DNA from: Trichostrongylus colubriformis
Lineage: Eukaryota > Nematoda > Chromadorea > Rhabditida > Trichostrongylidae
Reading direction: 5' to 3'
Assembly (NCBI GenBank): GCA_963978905.1
Contig: OZ022256.1
Location: forward strand, 33,877,426 to 33,941,425
DNA: 64,000 bases
This document shows positions 42,730-54,210 of the stretch, piece after piece; the first letter of the stretch is position 1; each line of letters begins with the position of its first letter. The notes under the pieces were generated by a model. It saw nothing but the letters and a program-made list of their open reading frames with translations, was not told the DNA's origin and searched no databases. Position numbers and translations under genes: made by a program.

Positions 42730-43309
42730 CTGTGGGGACAAAATGGAACTGCAGTCAATGGGCACAAACATGTTCGTAGATGCTGAATCCTCTCTTCATC
42801 TCTCGCTTTTGTTGTGTTGACTTGTACATTACTACTGATTTCAAGACCTTGACTACGTAGCTGGTCTACTTATGTCAAAGATAAAGGCCAGAGAATAAAG
42901 GCAGATACTTGTGAAGCCAAATATGTAATGAAGTTCGATATTTGTTATTTAAATGACTAAGTTAGGGTACTTCCATCAAATCATTTCTAAGTGAAAGCAG
43001 ATACGATCTATGATGAGTCCATAATACAATGTTTTACTCTCATGAGAATGTTAATTTGGTTGTTTCTATAGTGAATTACCCTCCACACAGCACTGGTGAC
43101 CTGACCTATCGGAACGCTGGTAGGAACACTTGCACGCCACGCGGTGCCAGGACGGTGGAGCTAGGGTGAGCAAAAAACCAATACGAAACCCATACACAAG
43201 GCAGCGGCCGCTGTTTCAAAATTGTCAGCATCCATTATAGATTTTGCTAGCGGAGCTGTGGTAGCGAAACGAGGTGGCACGAGAGGATTCTTTTCGACTG
43301 CGATCACCT
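42730..43309. other. No recognised gene
   Basis: AT-rich spacer between the SH2 exon and the 3' end of the LINE; part of it (43085-43300) may be LINE 3' UTR. Confidence 0.3.
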
Positions 43310-43312
43310 GTA

Positions 43313-43654
43313 TCACCTGTCGTCCCGTTGTTCATCAAAACCTCGAGCGGGCGCCAGCAACGTCTCCATTCGTTCATGTCGCGAGCTAAAGCAGTCTAAT
43401 GAACGTTTCTGGGCTCCAGAGACACGTAGCATCTCGTCCCTTTCGCGCAGAGTTTTAGTGACGAAGTCTGACCATCGGGCCGGCGGTCGACCAGATGTTA
43501 GTTTGGCGTCAGATCCAGTCGGTAACCGCTCTGGTTCAGCGGTCATCGCGATATCGCATGACGTGTCCGGCCCATCTAATCTTCGATTCCTTGGCAAACA
43601 CGACGGCGTCTCTGATCTTTGATCGACGACGGAGTTCGGAACTCCGGATTCCAC
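43313..43654 (-). pseudogene. RTE ORF C-terminal tail
   Basis: Reads SGRPPARWSDFVTKTLRER, the conserved GRPP.RW.D motif at the end of RTE ORFs. Joined by a frame change near 43660-43700 to the preceding fragment. Confidence 0.75.
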
Positions 43655-43693
43655 TCTGCACTTGCGTGTATCGGGATACTCCGAGCATCGTCC

Positions 43694-44077
43694 TCACGAT
43701 GCGCGTTGAATGAAGCCGACCGCATGCTCCTCCTGCTTACGTAGAGTCCAAGTCTCCGAGGCGTATGTTAGGGCAGGAAGGACAGCGGAATGGAAGAGAT
43801 GGGCACGGAGCCGGATGTTCTTCGTCTTCTTCACTAATCCCTCGATGGTTTTGAAGACTCCCCAAGCCGCTCTTCTCCTCCTGCTCAGCTCTGATGCCAA
43901 GTCGTTCATCATATTGACTTCCCGACCTAGGTACACATAGCTGAAGCATTCGGTGATGTTCGTTCCGTTGAGCGTGAATGGGGCGTCGGGTACTAATCCG
44001 TTTCTCATGAACATCGTCTTCACCAGATTCAGCTGCAGACCGATCTTTTCACACTCGCAGTCGTAATCGGCTAGCAC
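43694..44077 (-). pseudogene. RTE ORF thumb/connection region
   Basis: Reads LQLNLVKTMFM and YVYLGREVNM, the typical K..M and YLG blocks following the RT active site, then ALTYASETWTL. Follows the RT fragment after a frame change near 44075. Confidence 0.82.
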
Positions 44078-44994
44078 CGTTCCGCTTGCTGGATTGTCGG
44101 TGTTATTAGCACAATGTCGTCAGCGAAGCGGAGGTGGTGTAGATGCCGGCCATCGGCCACCTTCACTCCCATTCCTTCCCATTCCAGTTGACGCATGACT
44201 TTCTCAAGAGCGGCGCTGAATAGTTTAGGCGAGATAGTGTCGCCTTGTCGAACCCCGCTCTTCAATTTGATGGTGACTTTCTTGTAGAATGGCGAGATCC
44301 TGGTCGTGAAGCTACTGTAGAGCTCACGAAGTACTCTTATATACTGAGTAGGCACACCCTGGTTTCCCAGGGCTTCCTTCCCAACAGAGTCGAAGGCTTT
44401 CTCCAAATCGATGAATGTGAGACATAACGGCATCCAGTACCCTCGCGACACTTCGATTAGTCTAGTGACCGGGTGGATGTGATCGATTGTACTGAATCCT
44501 CTCCGAAACCCTGTTTGTTCGCATGGCTGTCCTTCGTCTAAAGTTCTACTGATCCTATTCAAGATGACACTAGTGAAGAGCTTGTAGACTACAGACAGGA
44601 GGTAGATTGGACGATAATTGCCAATGTCGTGTGGATCTCCCTTCTTATACAGCAACACAGCTCTGCTAGTTTTCCACGATGTGGGTACCTTGCATTCCGA
44701 CAGGTAGCGTGTGAAAAGTCGGGCCAGTGTTTTGACAATTACTGGCGGAAGATTCTTCAGATGTTCCGTTCTGATCCTGTTGGGGCCGGGTGCTGTACCA
44801 TTCTTCACCGACAAAATGGCGTGTCGGACTTCGCAAGGGAGAACTGATGGTACGACATATTTATCCTGCTTCGGATTGCTCCTGGACAGTTGGACATGGC
44901 TATCGAAGAGATCCGGGTAGAAATCGTAGATGACCTTCTCCATTGCCCTTCGGGAAGCAGTAACTGTGCCGTCCGGACACCGGAGACCGGTCAT
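44071..44994 (-). pseudogene. RTE reverse transcriptase
   Basis: 307 codons with RT blocks in order: GTAPGPNRI, FTRYLSECKVPTSWK, LLYKKGDPHDIGNYRPI, QTGFRRGFSTIDHIH, LTFIDLEKAFDSV, SGVRQGDTISPKLFSAALE and the active site FADDIVL. No internal stop in this segment, but it is isolated by frame changes at both ends. Copies RNA at a nicked target in target-primed reverse transcription. Confidence 0.9.
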
Positions 44995-45141
44995 TCTGGT
45001 CTTATAACTGGCGAAGCTTCAGCGGGCATTGCGAATGCTCCTCCCAGCCTCTGCTGCTTCAGCCAGCACTGCTGCTCTTCTATCCTTGAGATCTTCTTAT
45101 ATCGCCTCTTTGCATCGCTACGCAAGTTCGGATGTCAGTTG

Positions 45142-45480
45142 CTAATCGCCTGCGGTTCGTGCGGCTCCATGTTGGCGTATCAGCTCAAGAGTTTCCGAAG
45201 AGAGACGCCTCTTTGTGACTTTCAAACTCTCTTCCCTCCTGGCATAATCGTAAAGATGCTCAACGAGCCGGCCGTACTCGTCGTCGATGTATTCGATAAC
45301 GGAATCCTCCCATACACCAGCGAGAGAAACGAAGTGTTCCCAGTTGATGACTGTCTTGGGTCTTCGCTCCTTGTATTTCGCGGCTCTCTGTCCACGTATC
45401 GAAAAGAGGAATGTTGCACGGATGAGTCGATGGTCTAATCCCGTATATAACTTTGGGACAAGGCGACGTCGGTCAGGCAA
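45142..45480 (-). pseudogene. RTE endonuclease-RT linker
   Basis: Begins LYTGLDHRLIRATF, a SDH-type end block of AP endonucleases (here DHR), then a basic linker. Frame changes on both sides. Confidence 0.75.
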
Positions 45481-45862
45481 AACCTTCGATTGAAGATGAC
45501 GTGATCGATCTCATTATGGAATGCCCACCGGGTGACTCCCAAGTCCATCGCAGATGAGAAGGCTTCTGGAACTGTGAGTTACAATGGATGGAGTTGATCG
45601 ACATAATAAAATCAGACAGCCTTTCACCCTGCTCATTCCATTCCGTTCCGTGAAACCCGATGTGAAGTTCATTATCCGTTCTTCTAGGGCCGATCTTAGC
45701 ATTGAAATCGCCGACGATGACCTTGGAGAAGATATGGTCTTTATAGAAATTCTCCAATCCCACATAAAAAGTTTTGAGCTCGTCCTCGTCGTAGCTTGAT
45801 GTTGATGCGTAGGTGAAGAGGATGGTCAAAGCCGGGATTGAACCGCATCTTTTCAATCGCAA
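45473..45862 (-). pseudogene. RTE endonuclease, C-terminal half
   Basis: VIVGDFNAKIG is the conserved GDFN block of the endonuclease/exonuclease/phosphatase fold, followed by GERLSDFI. Confidence 0.82.
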
Positions 45863-46286
45863 ACGTCCGATTCGGGTTGTCAGATTTTCGTACGAATCGA
45901 TTCATGCCCAAGAGCGTGTTGACGAGAACGCCCACACCGCCAACGCCTCTCCTGTCGCATGTTCCAAGGAACAGTTCTTCACCAGTCTCGTACAGGGCGT
46001 GTAGCGGGCGATGCCTCCTCGTCTCGGTCAGTCCGATGACATCGTACTTAATCTTCCTGGCTTGCATCATCAGATCTTCGATACTCGCTTCCGATGCAAG
46101 AGTTCGTGCGTTGTAAGTACAGATCGCCATCTTAGTCCTTCTCGATTCATTCAGCCCGTTGTAGCCCTGAGATTTTAGCAGCCTCTCCCGAGCGGTCCTA
46201 CCCAACGCTGCCGTATTGGGGGCTCCCTCAGGTTCAGGGGGATTAGGCCCATTTTTGTTGCTGTTTTCGGCAAGATGGAGGCCCAC
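45741..46286 (-). pseudogene. RTE endonuclease, N-terminal half
   Basis: MAICTYNARTLASEAS and DVIGLTETRRHRP give the N and E metal-binding residues of the endonuclease; GVGGVGVLVN follows. The likely initiator Met is internal to this ORF near 46130. Overlaps the next fragment in another frame. Confidence 0.82.
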
Positions 46287-46560
46287 GAGTAGCTTGCCGG
46301 GCTCTGTCGTGGGGGCTGGGTATACTCCGGGTAGTTAGCCAGGCTATCCCGAAGTGGACATGGGGTTTATTTGTTGAAGGCGACCCCGGACCGCCTCCCA
46401 TGTACCTCCCAATCGTTAGAGTGCAAGCTTTTGGCTGGACCGAATGCAGGATACCAACTGCACCATACAGAACGCCCCCACACGTATGCAGGGAACCTCT
46501 GCATGGATAAAGAGGGTATGAATCAGCCCAGCGCAGCAGAAACAGGGAGTCCATCCTTTG

Positions 46561-48269
46561 GATCCACCTGCGTCTCAGGGTAGCTATATGGTGGCTTTTG
46601 GCCCACGATTAGTCCCCTATTCGCCACATGGGGTCGCGCCACGTAGTCTTGCCACCTAACGGCTCGAGATCCTTCAGCGAGAGAAGCCCCTCGGTAAAGG
46701 AGATTCGTGGTTCGACTGCGATAAGATAGATTGGTGGTTTCGATAGGAAATGCATTACATACAGCTTTAGATTTGCAAGCGCTGGTGCATTATGACGCAG
46801 CACATGAAAAGGTGCATCCGATGTGATTCAGAATGAGATGATCGTTGTGAAATCCCACCAATGACAGAACAGCACTACTGGCAGAACATAATCAGATATT
46901 TAGCGACATAGCTTACAGTTAAGGCCCATCAGCTCATAATGAGCCTTTTCAATATTTTTTGCACACTATAGGGTCTCATATATAAAGCGAAGAACCGGTT
47001 TTAAATTCGGCTAAATGTCTTGGGGAGCCACCAAAATGACTGACAAATTTGCTTAAAAAGAAACAATTTTGTCCACTTCGCTGCAATGCTTTCCAGCTGC
47101 GCCGTTTAGTATATGCTATCAGAAGACTGTCTTCAAACCTACGCAAAAATTACTGCGAGCTGGTTCAAAGATAAAGAATCACTTATGGTGACTGCTGAAC
47201 AAAGCAACGAAGACTCACAGAGGAAGCACAGGTCGGAAATCTCGCAGTGCTTTGGTCGAATGGATAGTGTGATGGACTATGATTGGAACGGCAGGGGAAG
47301 GGTTTATGGATCAACTCTCCGCGACGTTCACGTTTTTGAATATTCTTGGTTTTCCATCGCTAAACTATTCGCACATGCAAAATGACAGCAATTTTCTTTG
47401 CTGGTGCACGAAGGTGACTTCATTTACAAACTTTCAGTGGTTAACGTGTTTGGACCCTTTGGCGCCCGTCGCCCGCTTGCCAGGCGTTCCCGTGCAAAAC
47501 TAGTGTGATATTCGCAAGAGACCCAATTAGTACTGGGTACAGAATATTACACAAATTGAGATTTTGACCCAAACTCGAGACGGTGGGATGGACATGGGCA
47601 CATAGTCACTGCTTTACTTGTACAGACGAACAACTAGCAGCCTTGATTGAATTCGGTGAAGCATATGCAGAATCAATACATTCCAAGTGAACTGTACCTA
47701 GAACACCATGCGATGGTAGAAGATCGCAAATATTTCCTTATATCGGCTACCGACCTTCTTTCGTTGTGGGTTCATGTAGTAGTAGTACTAGTGATCAACT
47801 AACTTTTCGAGCTTAGGCAAAAATCATAAGTAGGCTGAAGATTTTTTACCTAGGGTAGTTGCCCCGAGCAGGAATATCACACGTGCTTCGCGAGAAAGCG
47901 CCTAGTTTCCTTGTTATGAGCGTTTGAAAGTCGAAACACATCATTCGCTTGGTACGCAAAAATAGCGAAGATAGCGGTCCCCTGGCAGAACAAAAATTGA
48001 TTTTGCACACATAGTGCACGTGTGGTCATGCATGAGCACAAATGGATGAAAACTAGAGAAATGCAGGAATTTGTACTCAGTGGGTATCGACCATCAACCA
48101 CTTCCTGGGCCCCCAAACTATCTAACGAAACTTGAGATAGGTTTTTTACTTCATGTATGTGACCCTATAAAATGCAAAAAACCATTTTGAAAAAGCTCAC
48201 CATGACCTGGAGGGCCCAACCCCCATGGATGTTGTGCGGGGTAGGACGGGGACAATAATGGTGGTTGAC
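46561..48269. other. No recognised gene
   Basis: ORFs 47113-47385 (+) and 47279-47503 (+) are open without a domain. Parts upstream of 46600 could be LINE 5' UTR. Confidence 0.3.
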
Positions 48270-48600
48270 CCGCATTGATAACGGCTGATAAGATTCGATA
48301 AGGGCGTAAAAAGGCCAGAGTCGTCAAATCCGTTTCACTTTCCTCATTGGTCCCGGAGCGCTCATACTCACAGGTGTTTAGCAGAGTGGGCCAGGGACAT
48401 TAATGGTGGGCGGTCCAAACTGATAACGATTGATAAGATTTGATAAGGAGCATGAGAAGGGAAACGTCACCAAGGCCGGCTAATAGTGGAATGTTCACAT
48501 TCGCACGTTTTGTAGGGTACAGAGACCTCAATGGTACTGTTGGGTACAGGGGCCTCAGTGATAACGGCTTACGGTGGCTGATAAGAACCGTTAGGAATCG
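48270..48600 (-). repeat. Interspersed repeat C copy
   Basis: Shares GACAATAATGGTGG, GTTTCACTTTCCTC, GAGCGCTCATACTCACAG and GGCTGATAAGA-type blocks with 12360-12840 and 17000-17340. Confidence 0.6.
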
Positions 48601-48689
48601 GATGAGATGAAATCCTTTACATCGCTCGCTACTACCATACGACCGCTTTAGCAAAAGCGTCTGATGCTCAGTGGCATTGAGTAAACATA

Positions 48690-49060
48690 TTTTGTTTATG
48701 TGATATCACTGGCCGATGTATCGACCGCTAAATTGCCTAGCGTTCAAAAAATGGTGCACTTCTCTTGATACTGTGATCTACATTGATAACCATGATACAC
48801 CTATTTTTGTGATAGCAAAGCAAGCGATTCGTTCGGAATCATTTTCTAATGCGGGACTGGCAGCAACACGGTATCGACCACTAAACTATGCAAAATTCCA
48901 AATAGTGAAACATGTTCACGAAAACGATACGTCGATAATCGGGATATGGATTTACCATCAAGGTTGTAGGAAATAGATGCTCAGCAAGTGAACAATTTGT
49001 TACCCGTCGATGCAATCGAATACAAAACATCTATCCCTAAACTACCCGAACTCCCAATGA
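48690..49060 (+). repeat. Interspersed repeat D, uninterrupted copy
   Basis: Collinear with 12870-13600 but without the 261-bp MITE: around 48965-48985 the flanks of that insertion are adjacent (GGTTGTAG then TAGATGCTCAGC). Confidence 0.65.
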
Positions 49061-49068
49061 TAACCCAA

Positions 49069-49340
49069 ACCGGTTGCCTCGTGCACACTACTGCGCGCGA
49101 TTCATGTCGATAACTGCAAAATCGGTTCGATGCCATACGATTGAAGTATAATAGCACCGAAACGCTTTTTTATCACGCCATATTCTCTGCTTTTTTTCAA
49201 TTCAATAGCTCAGCTGAAAGCAGAGGAAAGGAAGTTTCCACTCAACTCCATACACAACTGTGGTCGTGCCGATCAAACCCATCTTGCACAACATTGCCAT
49301 GAATCGCGCGCAGTAGTGTGTGCCCGCCAACTGGTTCATT
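49069..49340. mobile_element. MITE family E, second copy
   Basis: Inverted termini CACACTACTGCGCGCGATTC (near 49084) and its complement (near 49300-49320), ~272 bp, no ORF. It ends directly at repeat H. Confidence 0.75.
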
Positions 49341-49341
49341 A

Positions 49342-49510
49342 ATAAACCGGTGTGGGTTATATACCGCCATATTTCAATAATCTTGAGCTTTTGACAAAAT
49401 ATGGGAAGCATATTGGATCGTGGTTCATTAGAAAGATATTTGAATTGTTTTGATAAGTCATCGGATTTTCTGTGAAATTGCCTTTTAATTCTGGAAGGTG
49501 CAGAAAACCC
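49342..49510 (+). repeat. Repeat H, copy 1
   Basis: About 165 bp closely matching 51252-51412 (TTTCAATAATCTTGAGC, GACAAAATATGGGAAGC, TTTTGATAAGTCATC). The ORF 49472-49696 begins inside it; not recognised. Confidence 0.75.
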
Positions 49511-50199
49511 CCAAGGGCGAATGAGTGCAGACTATGTTCTCTTCTCAAAGCTCAATTTAATCCTGAAAGAGGTAAAAATGGAAAGTATTATAGAAGAGTA
49601 ATCAAGAAAAATATTGATTTCAACGTCAGCAGCGAAGAAATGAAATCGGATACGACTGCAAAAGTTGTCGTTAAAATGAAATCAAACTCGCGGTAGAGAA
49701 TCCTGGGTTACCTACGAGAAATATCAGTACGCTTTTGCGACAGCAGAATAGTGTTGGATAGGGTATTGTGCTCTAATATGTCCTGAACACTCGTTCACTT
49801 AGCTTCGTAGCGATAATGTGTGACCCGGTTTGACCGCCGTCGCTATTATGACTTATCGGCAGTGAAACAATTTCGTAGTATTCACCTTTTTCATATTCTC
49901 TTGATTATATCCCTCACGCGCTATGTCCTCGAAAAAGGTCTAATTGGTATCCCCCTTTCCACGTTGGTGATACTGTCATGTACCATGATATTTGGTATTG
50001 TATGATATTTGTTGTTGTATAATATTTGTTGGTGCTATAACAATGTTATTTGTAGGATACTTGATATTTGTAATGTTAATTGTTAACCATTTTATCAAGT
50101 TGTTGCCAACCTCCATTGGTTGTTATGTTGATATTTTATCGCAATACTGCCTTAAAATGAAGAGCCTTGATGATAATCGATCAATAATCGGTTGACTTT
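49511..50199. other. No recognised gene
   Basis: AT-rich DNA with a degenerate TGTTGT(T)ATAATATTTGT tract near 49990-50070. Short hydrophobic ORFs only. Confidence 0.35.
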
Positions 50200-50650
50200 T
50201 GATAGTCGCACGGGGCTTCTCGAGGCAGGGGCGGGGCCACGAGCTTGGGAAAGGTCAGCTATGGCCACTCACGCACTTTCGCGCCCGATGGGCGGGGCGG
50301 GGAGTATATAAGCGCGAGGAGGCCATAGCGGAGCGTCTTTGAGTATCTGTCCTGGTCCGAGGCAGCTGATTGTCGACTTAAGTAGTGACTGCTAGTCTTG
50401 GTGACTAGCAAAGCTCCATCTGGGTTAGAAGTAGCATCCCTATCCCTGGAGCCGAGCGGTAGCTCTTCTGTCGGACGCAAGGGTGCGGTGCGTACCCCAA
50501 GACAATTCCCTACCTCCTCCACCGGCGGATCCATCCTCCAATCAATCCAAAGCAGTGTCCCCGCCGTGCGTCGAGACATAAGTTGAATCTCGCCACCACT
50601 ATAATACTACTGTAAAGAAGGATTTGAATAAAAGGATTTAATCCACAGTG
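50200..50650 (+). promoter_or_regulatory. LTR-like promoter block: GC boxes, TATA box, poly(A) signal
   Basis: GC boxes GGGGCGGGGCC (near 50229) and GGGCGGGGCGGGG (near 50290) stand just upstream of a TATA box (TATATAA, 50305). An AATAAA lies at 50627, about 320 bp downstream. This U3-R-like order suggests a solo or truncated LTR. No second copy or target duplication is visible. Confidence 0.4.
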
Positions 50651-50745
50651 TGTATTTGGTTCGTTGTACCGGTCTGGAACCGTGCATATCTTGTCACTGT
50701 ATTATTGCAATATTTGTCTTGCATTTGAGTTTCGAAACTATAATA

Positions 50746-50850
50746 ATGTCAGCCACTAGCAACGGTTCGCAGGTGCCCGCGAGACTAAGTGTCGAGATGG
50801 ACGCCTGCGAACCGCCCGGACCTGACAATACCGCATTTGCGTGGTGGTAA
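50746..50850 (+). CDS. Short ORF downstream of the LTR-like block
   Basis: 35 codons beginning MSATSNGSQVPARLSVEMD and ending in TAA. The position after an LTR-like promoter suggests the start of a gag gene that is truncated here; no domain can be seen. A TGGCGC-type stretch follows at 50871. Confidence 0.2.
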   Translation: MSATSNGSQVPARLSVEMDACEPPGPDNTAFAWW

Positions 50851-51251
50851 GGGTAGCAGTGGCGCTAACTCAAGCTTGGTCAAATTATGGTGAAGGCCAA
50901 TACACGAATGAAGGCACGAAGTTTCGACAAGAGTTTATTGTGACATGCTATGGCCATAAGACTAGTCACAAAGGCCACAAGATTTAGGACAGAATTCCGC
51001 GTAGTCCTTGTATACTGGGTCATTGCTTTCGCATTTTTTATTTAGCTTCATATCCCAGCAAAGGTCTGCCATTTCTGGATAGTCAGCGCACTGAAGAAAG
51101 ATAGATTATATGTAATAAGCATCAACACCCCATCAACACCCCGAGCTGTCACGGCACTCAAGATAAGAAGCGCGAAGAGAATGTGAACGAACATTTAGTT
51201 TGGCGATGTTTTCTTGGATTTTGGAGACAATATGGTCGGAACCATAAATCG

Positions 51252-51412
51252 ATAATTCGGTGTGGATTATATAAGGTCACATTTCAATAATCTTGAGCGT
51301 TTGACAAAATATGGGAAGCATATTGCATCGTGATTCATTAGAAAGACATTTGAAGTGTTTTGATAAGTCATCCGACTTTCTGTGGCCTTTTAATTCTGCA
51401 AGATAGAAAACA
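51252..51412 (+). repeat. Repeat H, copy 2
   Basis: Second copy of 49342-49510, ~90% alike by eye, with a short internal deletion after TTTCTGTG. Confidence 0.75.
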
Positions 51413-51649
51413 GTGCGATATTGGGGCGTTCAGGATTATGTTCATCGCGTCTGCATAAGGCATACGTGAGACAATACGATTAAAAGGAAAAAAGAACAGA
51501 AAAGAGAAAAAATTAATTGTACACTTCAACAAGAAAGACAAGCAAGTTCAAGGAATTATAAGCAACTCAAAGCGACTAGTCTTTTAGAAAATTAAGACAT
51601 CTCGTTTCTACATATTTTACGCATATTCCCTACTCTATGTAAAACGCTT

Positions 51650-51935
51650 CAACTGTCTGTCCCTCCGTCCGTCCGTCCCTTTCCGTTCGTCTGTCACAAA
51701 ATTAGGTATTATATGAAAAACGACTTGTGGAGATGGGGATAAGTGTGGTATGGGTAGGGCATGGGACAAGAAGTAAAGACCACATATGGACAAAGTTAGG
51801 CTCCGCCCACGGTGGGCGGGCGAGTCTTGAAATGTTCCGTTTTCAGACCGAAAATTATTAATTGGGTTTGAATGTGCCCCAAAGGAGGGAAGAAGATGAA
51901 TTCAGGTCAGCGAGTTTCTGAAGGTGACGAAAAAT
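51650..51935 (+). repeat. Single diverged unit of the 268-bp GC-box repeat
   Basis: Shares GTGGAGATGGGGA, GGGTAGGGCATGGGACA, GCTCCGCCCACGG and TGAATGTGCCCCAAA-like blocks with the array at 594-1810, preceded by the same CTGTCCCTCCGTC..CTGTCAC head found at 560-585. Confidence 0.8.
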
Positions 51936-52774
51936 AAGAAATCGGCAGAAATGACGGATGAAGTGCAAGTGTTGCGACAAGTGTTACAGAAGGTCAGGTT
52001 ACCAGTGTTGTATGGACCGTTACAGTAACTAGCTTCCACCTTCATTATAGATCGCATCTGCATTAAGGCAGAAATTGTATCTTATGGAAGATGCCCTAAC
52101 TTACGTAGGAAAGCCATACCTTGGAGCATGCCCTGATTCAATCACGTTGGCGACAATGTCCCAACAACCATTCTGTCCCGCGGGGCGGCGTCGGACACTG
52201 CTGACCGACAGCGGTGGAAGTTGGACAAAACCCAGGATTTCCGCATCTTTTTGTTTTGATGACTATCACATGGTTTCAGCAATGTGAATTTGGCTTCGAC
52301 CTGTGATCTATTTATCCAAAAGACCACTGCTTCATTTGTGAACAATCAAAACTCAATCAAATGAAACCACAAAATCACACAGATCAGCACATGAAAAATC
52401 ATCTGCGCAACTCAACAGTCATGAACAGTCTGAAAACATTCAAGACAACAAACAGTTTGCATTTGCCGCACTTGTCTTAATTTTCTTCGCCAAATTCCTA
52501 GCCTTTTCCTTGCCAGATGTTCTAGTATTACTCTGTAACATTCTTTAAAGAATCTCCTGTCTTTCGCTTTCATTTCAGGATCGGACACGAGCTTTTTTTT
52601 TGTCTGACGACCTGCTCGTGTTGGCTGGCGCTTGTTTGTTATGAACAAAAGGTTCAACAATCACTTTTTTAAAAAAATATCAATTTTGATCTTCTTCACC
52701 TGCATGCAGTAGAGGAGCCAAGCATTTACTGAGGCTGTCTGTGTGACCAGATGATGAAACAGCCTGACATACCA

Positions 52775-53341
52775 CTAGTTTGTCTTTCTCACATAGGGCG
52801 TGTGAGCTGCCATTTGATTACTGAGATCAACGAGTCCTTTCATATTATCGTAATCGATAACAACAGTGGGCTTTCCACAGGGCTGGCAGCAGGCGTCGTG
52901 TTTGGTTCGATCCCTCCACTTCATCACAAGTAGCCATTTCTGGATTAGTTGGTAAAAAAATTCACCGCGTTCTAGCTTTCTATCTTTCACCACTTGAGGC
53001 ACACCTTTCTGATTCCTTCTTAGAGTACCTACTAAGTCCGTACCCTTCTTCAGAAGTCGGTGGGCCAGCTGCAAACTTGTGTACCAACAGAAACATCTGC
53101 CTTGCCTCAGGAATCCCTTCATAAGGTCGATCACAACGACTTCAGCGACGCTTCTCTTTTTCTTCGGATCCTTACCAGCATTCACCTTCACCTTCTGCAT
53201 GTAACCTGATTTTAAGCGCAATTTAAACAGTTTTATGCCGAACCGGTGTCTCTTTGACCCATCGTATTGCCATATAGAAACTCGTCCTTGGAAAGGTACC
53301 ATCGACTCGTCGACGCATAACCCCTTATCGGGCTTATACAT
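52775..53341 (-). pseudogene. piggyBac transposase, catalytic part
   Basis: Reads GLCVDESMVPFQGR (first catalytic Asp), RHRFGIKLFKL, AHRLLKKGTDLVGTLRRN and GLVDLSNQMAAHTPY (third Asp region). At the second Asp position the family normally has D(N/R).YTS, but here the sequence is CFCWYTS, so the catalytic residue is missing. Ends early at KTN. A detached basic/Cys ORF at 52412-52660 may be its C-terminus. Confidence 0.85.
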
Positions 53342-54029
53342 CTTCTGAAAAGTAGCATACAGATGTATAAGACTGGCTGGATTTTGTATAGTTTGCTGCC
53401 TCTGTTGGCACTACTGTTGTCGGCAAAATGGATGTGTCGTTGGAGCTCTTTAAATCGATCCTTAACCATGATGTCACCGGCAAGAGAGTGTCCGTTTCTG
53501 GCAAGATTCCAAGGTTTCAGTGACCCGTGGTTCCTCTGGTTGTCCAGTGGCCAACGCGACACCTGTAGACAGAAGCCGAAAACCTCTCCAGCTCCCCAGC
53601 GTCTGTATCATTCCACGTACGGTTTTTCTGACGGCCGTAGATGTTCGTTTGTATGGCAACTTCTTCCAGCAAGTCACTAGAGAAAAAGAGTCGGTAGAAA
53701 TCTATAGGATCGTGGCAACGCTGCACTTCTTCTAACTCCAGTCGGCTCATTGAGAATCCATCTGTTATTTGATTGAGCTTCATCCATCCAGATGACTTCT
53801 GTTTCGTCATCATCGTCATCGGTCGTATCGTCTGAATCGAGACAAGTGCGCCTGTGTCGTCCTCAGTCATGTAAAGGTCAGCATCACTGTCCAACAGCTC
53901 GTCGAAACTTCTTTCCAGGATATCAATATCGTCCATAGCAGAGCTCATGTTGATGGTAAGATCAATAGTGTTCGAATTAGGTCTTTTATACCAATCCCCA
54001 GAGCGTTTTAGAATGGCGGGAGATATCAA
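53233..54029 (-). pseudogene. piggyBac transposase, N-terminal part
   Basis: Two overlapping frames: an acidic N-terminus (ERSFDELLDSDADLY) with a partial DDE_Tnp_1_7 N-region (DPIDFYRLFFSSDLLEEVA) at 54029-53517, then GDIMVKDRFKELQRHIHFAD at 53562-53233. Frame changes separate them. Confidence 0.8.
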
Positions 54030-54210
54030 GAAGTTCGAGTGGATTTCTACTAATGTCCATCGGTGGTTTTTTCTTCATTATGTCCAATCATACGTTGCAA
54101 CTACTACTCATTGTTAATCACTTATTACTGAGCTTTGAAAAAAAATGCAATACATGGTCTGTCTCGTGGGACGATGTCGGACACTGTTGACCGACGCTCG
54201 CTGCACGGGA

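Larger units (their letters stand above)
43310..46290 (-). mobile_element. RTE-type non-LTR retrotransposon, degraded
   Basis: Minus-oriented: apurinic-type endonuclease (46286-45473), linker, reverse transcriptase (44994-44071) and conserved C-terminal tail (44077-43313). Several frame changes split the single ORF expected for RTE elements. The 5' part may extend to ~46560. No target duplication or 3' microsatellite could be identified. Confidence 0.88.
52174..54195 (-). mobile_element. piggyBac-type transposon relic
   Basis: Encloses a broken piggyBac transposase on the minus strand. The body is bracketed by two similar 36-bp blocks in the same orientation (52174-52209 and 54160-54195), each with the palindrome GTCGGACACTG.TGACCGAC. 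I could not identify TTAA-flanked inverted termini, so the limits are provisional. Confidence 0.7.
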
